Part shown: one piece after another, positions 58,846 through 64,000 of the stretch
Layout of the letters: each line of letters begins with the position of its first letter
Numbering within the stretch: position 1 is the stretch's first letter
NCBI RefSeq assembly: GCF_004025585.1
Contig: NZ_QTZO01000010.1
Location: forward strand, 1-64,000
Direction: 5' to 3'
DNA: 64,000 bases
DNA from: Pseudodesulfovibrio sp. S3
GTDB lineage: Bacteria; Desulfobacterota; Desulfovibrionia; Desulfovibrionales; Desulfovibrionaceae
Position numbers and translations under genes: made by a program
Notes under the pieces: generated by a model
What the model was told of the DNA's origin: nothing
Seen by the model: only the letters and a program-made list of their open reading frames with translations
The model's database searches: none

Positions 58846-60027
58846 TTAAGACCGCAGGGCATCAATGGGACTCATGCGAGCCGCCTGTCGGGCCGGATAA
58901 TACCCAAAGAACACACCGACAGCCGCAGACACGCCGATGCCAAGAATCGCCGCTATTCGGGAAACAAAGAATTCCCATCCTGTAAAACGGCAGATGATGG
59001 CGACGGCCCCGACACCCAGCGCCAGTCCGATGATCCCGCCCGCAAAGGACAACAGCACGGATTCGATGATGAACTGGAACTGGATGTCACTTTGCTCGGC
59101 CCCGATGGCCCTGCGAATGCCGATCTCCCTGCGCCGTTCGGAAACAGAGACCAGCATGACGTTCATGACCCCCACCCCGCCGACAATGAGTGAAATCGAT
59201 CCGATGGCCCCCAGCAACAGCGTGAACATGCGCATCTGCCGATCCATCTGGGCCACCAGTTCCTCGGCACTGGTCATGCGAACACCCTGCCGGGAGGAAT
59301 ACTGAAAATACTCCTTCAATTGACGGTCGGCCTCACTGCTGACCCCATGCCCGGTCATGCGCGCGCCGAACATATTGACCTGTGGACGATCCGAACTGCG
59401 CATGGCCGCACCGATGGGCACCATGACACCTTCATTGATCTCATAGGGGCTGAATGTCCCTGAGGGGACCGCTCCGGCAACGCCGACCACAATGAACAAC
59501 TTGTCGGCAAACACGACCTCTTTACCGACGGGATCATCCACCCCTTGTTCTGCCAGCCACTGGGCCTTGCTGCTGCCCAAAACACAAAAATTCGCATTCC
59601 CGTCAAGATTGGAAATGAACCGGCCCGACACAACAGGCACCTTGAATATATCCTTGAACTCTTCCGTCACCCCCAATCCGGGAGAAGAGGTCCTTTTGCC
59701 GCCATAGGTCAGCCGGGAATACAGCGAAACATAGGGAGCCGTGGTCTTGATCGTCGAGCATCGCTCCGGGACATTGAGAACAGCCTCAAGGTTCATGCCT
59801 TTGCTTTGGACACGCTGCCCACCCGCCACTGCCAGCCGAACCAGACAAACATCCGTGCCCATTTCTCGAAACTGCCTGATGGCTTCGTTTTCAACGATCT
59901 GCCCTACCGTCACCATGGCGATGACCGAACCGATACCGATAACAATACCGATCAGCGCAAGCAGGGAGCGCTGCTTGGCGCTCCACAGCGAACGCATTGA
60001 CTCCTGTACGTTCTCACCGAAAATCAT
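58846..60027 (-). CDS. MacB-like ABC transporter permease (FtsX superfamily)
   Basis: 393 aa from ATG 60027, which overlaps the ATPase stop by 4 bases (ATGA). TM1 is SLLALIGIVIGIGSVIAMVT, followed by a large periplasmic MacB_PCD domain (~45-250), then three C-terminal helices (GAIGSISLIVGGVGVMNVML and SERRREIGIRRAIGA between). The ATPase is on a separate chain, unlike MacB proper. With the adaptor and TolC-like protein it forms a mechanotransmission-type exporter driven from the cytoplasm, moving a periplasmic substrate outward. Substrate unknown. Confidence 0.9.
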   Translation of the reverse strand: MIFGENVQESMRSLWSAKQRSLLALIGIVIGIGSVIAMVTVGQIVENEAIRQFREMGTDVCLVRLAVAGGQRVQSKGMNLEAVLNVPERCSTIKTTAPYVSLYSRLTYGGKRTSSPGLGVTEEFKDIFKVPVVSGRFISNLDGNANFCVLGSSKAQWLAEQGVDDPVGKEVVFADKLFIVVGVAGAVPSGTFSPYEINEGVMVPIGAAMRSSDRPQVNMFGARMTGHGVSSEADRQLKEYFQYSSRQGVRMTSAEELVAQMDRQMRMFTLLLGAIGSISLIVGGVGVMNVMLVSVSERRREIGIRRAIGAEQSDIQFQFIIESVLLSFAGGIIGLALGVGAVAIICRFTGWEFFVSRIAAILGIGVSAAVGVFFGYYPARQAARMSPIDALRS

Positions 60028-60692
60028 CGTGGTTCCACCAATCCATCCTGCATGAGCACGGACCGACCGCACAGCCTGGCGAGTCCCGGGTCATGAGTGA
60101 TGATGATGACGGTGATGCCTTCATCGGCGTTCAGCGAAAGAAACAATTCCATGATTTCGGAGCTGGTGACAGTATCCAGCGCCCCGGTAGGTTCATCCGC
60201 CAGAATGAGCGACGGACTGCCGCACAAGGCGCGCGCGATGGCAACCCGCTGCTGCTGGCCGCCGGACAACTCGCCGGGCCGGTGGTCCTCCCTGTCGCTC
60301 ATGCCCACCTTGGAGAGCATTTCACGCCCCCGCTCCACGCGATCCTTCATGCGTATGCCCCGATACAGCAAGGGAAGGCAGACGTTATCCAGGGCCGTCA
60401 GCTTGGGGAGCAGGTTGAATTGCTGGAAGACAAAACCGATCCGGCTGTTGCGGATACGCGACAGCTCGTTGTCGGCAAGGCCGTCAGCGCAACGCCCTTC
60501 AAAAAAATACTCGCCGGATGTCGGCTGGTCCAGGAATCCGAGGATGTTCATCAGCGTGCTCTTGCCGCAACCGGATGATCCCAGAACAGCCAGCATCTCC
60601 CCCTGGTCCACGCGCATGTCCACGCCTTTGAGGATCTCGACATCCATTGAACCAAGCCGGTACGATTTATGGATATTCTTGAGATCAATCAC
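60024..60692 (-). CDS. ABC transporter ATP-binding protein (MacB/LolD type)
   Basis: 222 aa. Walker A GSSGCGKST, Q-loop FVFQQFNLLPKL, signature ELSGGQQQRVAIARAL, Walker B LILADEPTGALD and the H-loop ITHD are complete. It dimerises on the cytoplasmic face and drives the FtsX-like permease encoded next. It follows the adaptor gene by 8 bases. Confidence 0.95.
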   Translation of the reverse strand: MIDLKNIHKSYRLGSMDVEILKGVDMRVDQGEMLAVLGSSGCGKSTLMNILGFLDQPTSGEYFFEGRCADGLADNELSRIRNSRIGFVFQQFNLLPKLTALDNVCLPLLYRGIRMKDRVERGREMLSKVGMSDREDHRPGELSGGQQQRVAIARALCGSPSLILADEPTGALDTVTSSEIMELFLSLNADEGITVIIITHDPGLARLCGRSVLMQDGLVEPR

Positions 60693-60700
60693 GACAATCC

Positions 60701-62440
60701 CTACTGTGCCGGACCAATGAGGATGGTCGCACCGGGCTTGAGTCCGGAAACGATTTCAACCTCGGTCAGTGTGGTGTATCCCGTCTCCACGGCCGTCTCC
60801 GCCACGTTTCCGTCACCCTCCACAACGCGGACCATGCTGCCCTCACCGGCCCGATGGACAGCAGTCAAAGGCACAAGCAGCGCCTCCGGATTGGAGTAGG
60901 TCTCAACCTGCATATTGGCGGTCATGCCCAGGCGTACCGTCTTCTCCACGTCGTCGGGAAGATCACGCAGCCGTATGGTCGTGGTAAAGGTCGGCACCTG
61001 CCCATCATTGGCCTGTGAGGATATCTGCGAAATACGCCCCTTGAGTTGGATGCCGGGAAAGGCATCGCCCGACACCAGCACAGGCTGCCCTTTCTCAAGG
61101 TTGTTGATATCCAGCTCATCGACTTCGGTGGTGATGGAAAGCCCCTCAAGACTGCCGACGGAAAGCAGGGCCTGCCCCTCGTTCACGGACATCCCTGCAG
61201 TAACGTTGTTCGCATCCTTGTCCTTGGAACTTGGCCGAATGGCTATCCCCGAAACCGGCGCCCTGATCTCGGTCTGTGCCAGCTTTTCTTCTGCCGCCTT
61301 CATCTTTGCCTCGGCGTTCTCCATTTCCATTTGGGCGATCTCGCGATATTCGTCGTCCCCCTTGTCCAAAGTCGACTGCAGGCTCTCCTCACTGGCCACA
61401 TATTGCATCTTCTTGTCCTGCACATCCTCAACCGAAGAATCGTACTCGCTTCTGGGTATGATTCCCTGTTCATACAGCGTCTTGTCCTCAAGGACCTTGT
61501 CCTGCGCCTTCCTGAGCTGACTTTTGGCCTGGCTCAAGGCCCGTTTGGCCTTGGCGACATCAGGCGTCCTGTCCCACCCTTCGAGCTCCAGGGACTTCTT
61601 TTTGGCCTTGATATACGCTGCGCGTGCATCCCGAACCTTGGCGGCCATATCCGCTGTATCCAAAACAAGGAGGAGCTGATCACGCTCCACCCTGTCGCCA
61701 TAAAAGAACAGCTTGCGCTCGACCTTGGCCTGAAACGGGGCCGCCAGGATCACTTCTTCCAAAGGAGCCACGATCCCGGAAAGGGAAATGCTCCGCGTCA
61801 CTGGACGGGGGTTGACGATCATGGAATTCTGCTGCCCGGAATCGCCGCTTCGCGCAGCGGTCAACGCCCCGGAACCAAAGGTGGAAGGACTGCCTACCCA
61901 ATAATATATCCCGAGGCCGAGAAACAGAATCAGGATGGCCGCAGTGAGCCAATTGCGAATCTTTTGCCCCTGCTGGAGAGATGCCTCCAACGCTTTTCCG
62001 TTCTCATCGGCCTGGCGCAGGGCGGCTTTCAGTTCGTCGTTCAAGGCACACTCGCTCGCCTTGAGTTTCTCCATCTCCGTGGCATCGCGCAGGACCAGGA
62101 AGGCGCCCTCTATTTTCCCGGTCTCATTGCGCAGGTGGGAGGCGGTCACGGCGAGAAAACGCGTTGAGCCGTCCGGGCGGACATAGTCGAGAAACCGGTC
62201 GCGTATCGCGGTCCCTTCGTAAACAGAATCCAGCAGAACCTGCAAAAAGGCGTCGTTGCCTTCTTCTTCAAGGACTATCCTGGCAAGGGTCAGGTTGCCC
62301 TCTCCCAGGTCGATCCCCATAATCGAGGACGCAGCGGCGTTCCCCCCGACGATCTCCCCTTCGGCGCTGAGGACCATGACCCCTTCACCCATGTGTTGCA
62401 GGATGCTGTCTGTAACAACTTTTTTCCAATCAATTCCCAT
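60701..62440 (-). CDS. MacA-like adaptor (HlyD family) with an N-terminal cytoplasmic PAS domain
   Basis: 579 aa from ATG 62440, 2 bases after the tolC-like stop; an ATG six codons upstream is less likely. Residues ~10-120 are a PAS/PAC domain (MGEGVMVLSAEGEIVGGNAA, then FLAVTASHLRNETGKIEGAF). A short coiled coil leads to one membrane helix (~162-182). The periplasmic part is a MacA/HlyD adaptor: APFQAKVERKLFFYGDRVER, a long alpha-hairpin (~240-370), then KMKAAEEKLAQTEIRAPVSG and GMTANMQVETYSN. The PAS is on the cytoplasmic side, so the exporter may sense an internal cue. This fusion is rare to my knowledge. Confidence 0.82.
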   Translation of the reverse strand: MGIDWKKVVTDSILQHMGEGVMVLSAEGEIVGGNAAASSIMGIDLGEGNLTLARIVLEEEGNDAFLQVLLDSVYEGTAIRDRFLDYVRPDGSTRFLAVTASHLRNETGKIEGAFLVLRDATEMEKLKASECALNDELKAALRQADENGKALEASLQQGQKIRNWLTAAILILFLGLGIYYWVGSPSTFGSGALTAARSGDSGQQNSMIVNPRPVTRSISLSGIVAPLEEVILAAPFQAKVERKLFFYGDRVERDQLLLVLDTADMAAKVRDARAAYIKAKKKSLELEGWDRTPDVAKAKRALSQAKSQLRKAQDKVLEDKTLYEQGIIPRSEYDSSVEDVQDKKMQYVASEESLQSTLDKGDDEYREIAQMEMENAEAKMKAAEEKLAQTEIRAPVSGIAIRPSSKDKDANNVTAGMSVNEGQALLSVGSLEGLSITTEVDELDINNLEKGQPVLVSGDAFPGIQLKGRISQISSQANDGQVPTFTTTIRLRDLPDDVEKTVRLGMTANMQVETYSNPEALLVPLTAVHRAGEGSMVRVVEGDGNVAETAVETGYTTLTEVEIVSGLKPGATILIGPAQ

Positions 62441-62442
62441 TA

Positions 62443-64000
62443 TTACCACCATGTCCATACGAGCGGTCTGACCTCGTCGTTCAACTCTTTTTCCAACGCG
62501 GCATCGTCATGTTTGAATTCTACCTTCCACGTATCCATGGTCGTGCCGAGCAATTGATCCAGTTCCAGAAGGGACTGAAGGTAGGAGATGGAACTGGCGA
62601 CTTCATCCTGTTGCGCCTGAACCAACTGGTCCTGATAGGTGACCACCTGAAAGTTGGTGGAACGCCCTGTCATGAGCTTGGTGTTCTCATTGTCCAACTG
62701 CTTGGCCTTAAGTTCGGAATTGCGTTTCGCCAACGTGATGAACTTGAGCCGCATATTCACATTGCGGACCGTGTTCGCAACCGAGGTTTGAAGGTCGGTT
62801 TCCGCTTTTTGCAACTCGATCTTGGAACGGCGCTTGTCCGAAACGGCCTGCAGGAGAGCCTGCTTCCGATTCAGGTAGTCTTCGCCCCACAGGTTGATGG
62901 GAGCACTGAGCTCCAGGCCCGCCTTGAACTCGGTGTCGGTATGGTTGTAACCGGGGTTGTCATTGGAATAGGCTTCGCCATACCCGCCCTTGAGCGACAG
63001 GTCCCACATACGTTCGTTCTCGGCCATCATGAACCGGGTTTCCGCCTCGGTCACGGCAAAGACCTTATCCAGATAGGCCTGATTGTTCTTCACGGCCACG
63101 ACCATGCACGCGTCCAGGTCAGGAGTGACGATCCGGTAGTCCGTCTTCACCGGATCAATGACAAGGTTCGGTTCAAGGTTCAGAAAATTCAACAGATTGC
63201 GCCTGGCATCATCAAAGCTGTTTCGGGTCTGCTCCAGGGACAGCTCCTGCGAGGCCTCATCGGCTTCGGCCTGGACCACGTCGCTTTGCGACATCCGCCC
63301 CAGCTCCATCTTGAGACGGTTGGTCTCCAGCAGCCGTTTGGATCGTTCAAGCGCCTGTCTCTGGATTTCCAGGTTTTCCTTTGCCTGAACAAAGGTAAAA
63401 AAATGATTTACGCCTTCATTTATCAAACCGCTCAGGGAATCGCGCAAACTCAATATGTTGCGTTGCTCCTGGATACGAGCAAGCTGGATGGAGGCCATGT
63501 TATAGTCGATACCGCCTCCCTTGAGGAGGGGCTGGGTGACATTGATGCTCCAGGAGGACTGTTGCCCGCCCGACCTGCTGCTGTCGCGGTCGATCTTTCC
63601 GGCCGCGCTGTCATAGGAAAGACTTCCGTCGGTGTTGTCATTGTGGGTATTGTCCCAAGTGAATGTCAGGGTGGCCCCTGTCGGAACCTTTTGGTCCACG
63701 GTCGCCGTGGCTCCGACACCCGCCGTTGTCGAAGATGCCCTTTGGGACTGTCCCCGCATCCGCTTTCTCTTCTCGATGGCTTCAAGATTGACCGTGCCGT
63801 CGACATTGACATTGGGCTCGAACTTGGCTTCAGCCTGTTCAAGATTGAACTTCTGCAGGACACGGCTCAAATAAGAGGTCTGCACATTCAGGTTGTTGCG
63901 CAGCACCAACCCGACCACATCTCCCATATTCAGCTGCAGCACCACAGGTTCCACGGCGTCGGGCGTTTCCTCTGCCAGAGATTGCCCGGCACTGGCCAAC
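62443..64000 (-). CDS. TolC-like outer-membrane efflux protein (5' end outside window)
   Basis: 519 codons are visible and the frame is open to the right edge; the true start is beyond it. The TolC repeat pattern is present: long helices with heptads (RIQEQRNILSLRDSLSGLIN, LFLQVAKNTVRNVNMRL-like segments), Ala/Gln/Glu-rich stretches and two similar halves. TolC forms the outer-membrane exit duct for the MacA/MacB components encoded next. It ends 2 bases before the adaptor ATG, so the genes are translationally coupled. Confidence 0.88.
   Translation of the reverse strand, partial: LASAGQSLAEETPDAVEPVVLQLNMGDVVGLVLRNNLNVQTSYLSRVLQKFNLEQAEAKFEPNVNVDGTVNLEAIEKRKRMRGQSQRASSTTAGVGATATVDQKVPTGATLTFTWDNTHNDNTDGSLSYDSAAGKIDRDSSRSGGQQSSWSINVTQPLLKGGGIDYNMASIQLARIQEQRNILSLRDSLSGLINEGVNHFFTFVQAKENLEIQRQALERSKRLLETNRLKMELGRMSQSDVVQAEADEASQELSLEQTRNSFDDARRNLLNFLNLEPNLVIDPVKTDYRIVTPDLDACMVVAVKNNQAYLDKVFAVTEAETRFMMAENERMWDLSLKGGYGEAYSNDNPGYNHTDTEFKAGLELSAPINLWGEDYLNRKQALLQAVSDKRRSKIELQKAETDLQTSVANTVRNVNMRLKFITLAKRNSELKAKQLDNENTKLMTGRSTNFQVVTYQDQLVQAQQDEVASSISYLQSLLELDQLLGTTMDTWKVEFKHDDAALEKELNDEVRPLVWTWW

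Noticed and set aside
1-64000. Insertion sequences or transposase genes
   Set aside because: No transposase motif or terminal inverted repeat with target duplication was found; the only mobile unit is the tRNA-Glu island.

Overview
The window is a chromosomal segment of a GC-rich Gram-negative bacterium. Gene content suggests a sulfate-reducing desulfovibrio-type organism (Desulfovibrionaceae, perhaps Pseudodesulfovibrio-like): an ExbD/TonB-like energy module, a C_GCAxxG_C_C redox protein, an F390-synthetase/PaaK-like ligase, RND and MacAB-TolC export, and recurrent intergenic hairpin elements of a kind I associate with desulfovibrio genomes. The taxonomic call is inference; no rRNA is present.

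Layout. 1-1.7 kb: end of exbD and a TonB-like protein whose C-terminus is a hydrolase fold lacking the nucleophile. 1.8-5.4 kb: multi-PAS histidine kinase and LuxR-type regulator. 5.4-10.8 kb: two Hsp20 chaperones, Trm112-like protein, PHP phosphoesterase, U32 protein, aldehyde dehydrogenase. 10.9-16.4 kb: RND permease with lipoprotein adaptor, and an AEC carrier. 16.8-23.4 kb: leftward run murJ, trmN6-like, a Cys-rich redox protein, then four overlapping genes that look like a Rad50/SbcC ATPase split into two polypeptides, with an SbcD/Mre11-like nuclease and a small coiled-coil protein between the halves. 23.6-31.5 kb: mutM, an SDR operon with its ArsR repressor and visible operators, a PagL-like lipid A deacylase, a ChaN-PDZ lipoprotein and a PaaK-like ligase.

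31.69-31.85 kb: tRNA-Lys and tRNA-Glu. The tRNA-Glu 3' end is the attachment site of a ~16 kb integrated element (31.85-47.82 kb), bounded by a 44-bp direct repeat. It carries a tyrosine integrase, an excisionase-like protein, an HUH Rep, a putative RHH regulator behind repeated TCTAAGA motifs, small accessory genes (lipoprotein, XRE regulator, C39-like protease, DUF2958), and a type I restriction-modification operon. In that operon a DUF4209/HEPN-like protein sits between hsdS and hsdR, HsdR carries an N-terminal DUF4145 domain, and a GIY-YIG/DUF4357 protein follows. A ParDE toxin-antitoxin pair closes the element.

47.8-50.5 kb is visibly AT-richer (alpha/beta hydrolase, 55-aa Pmp3 protein, polysaccharide deacetylase) and also looks acquired. 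51-64 kb runs leftward: tolC-like, a MacA-like adaptor fused to a PAS sensor, ABC ATPase, MacB-like permease, two related exported alpha/beta hydrolases (one with a tautomerase-like domain), a lipoprotein and a 7TM hybrid sensor kinase. I read the first seven genes as one export/cell-envelope operon.

Best candidates for under-described systems are the split Rad50-like operon (16.8-20.1 kb), the type I R-M operon with an embedded HEPN-like gene (38.2-46.9 kb), and the PAS-fused MacA export operon (54.7-64 kb).
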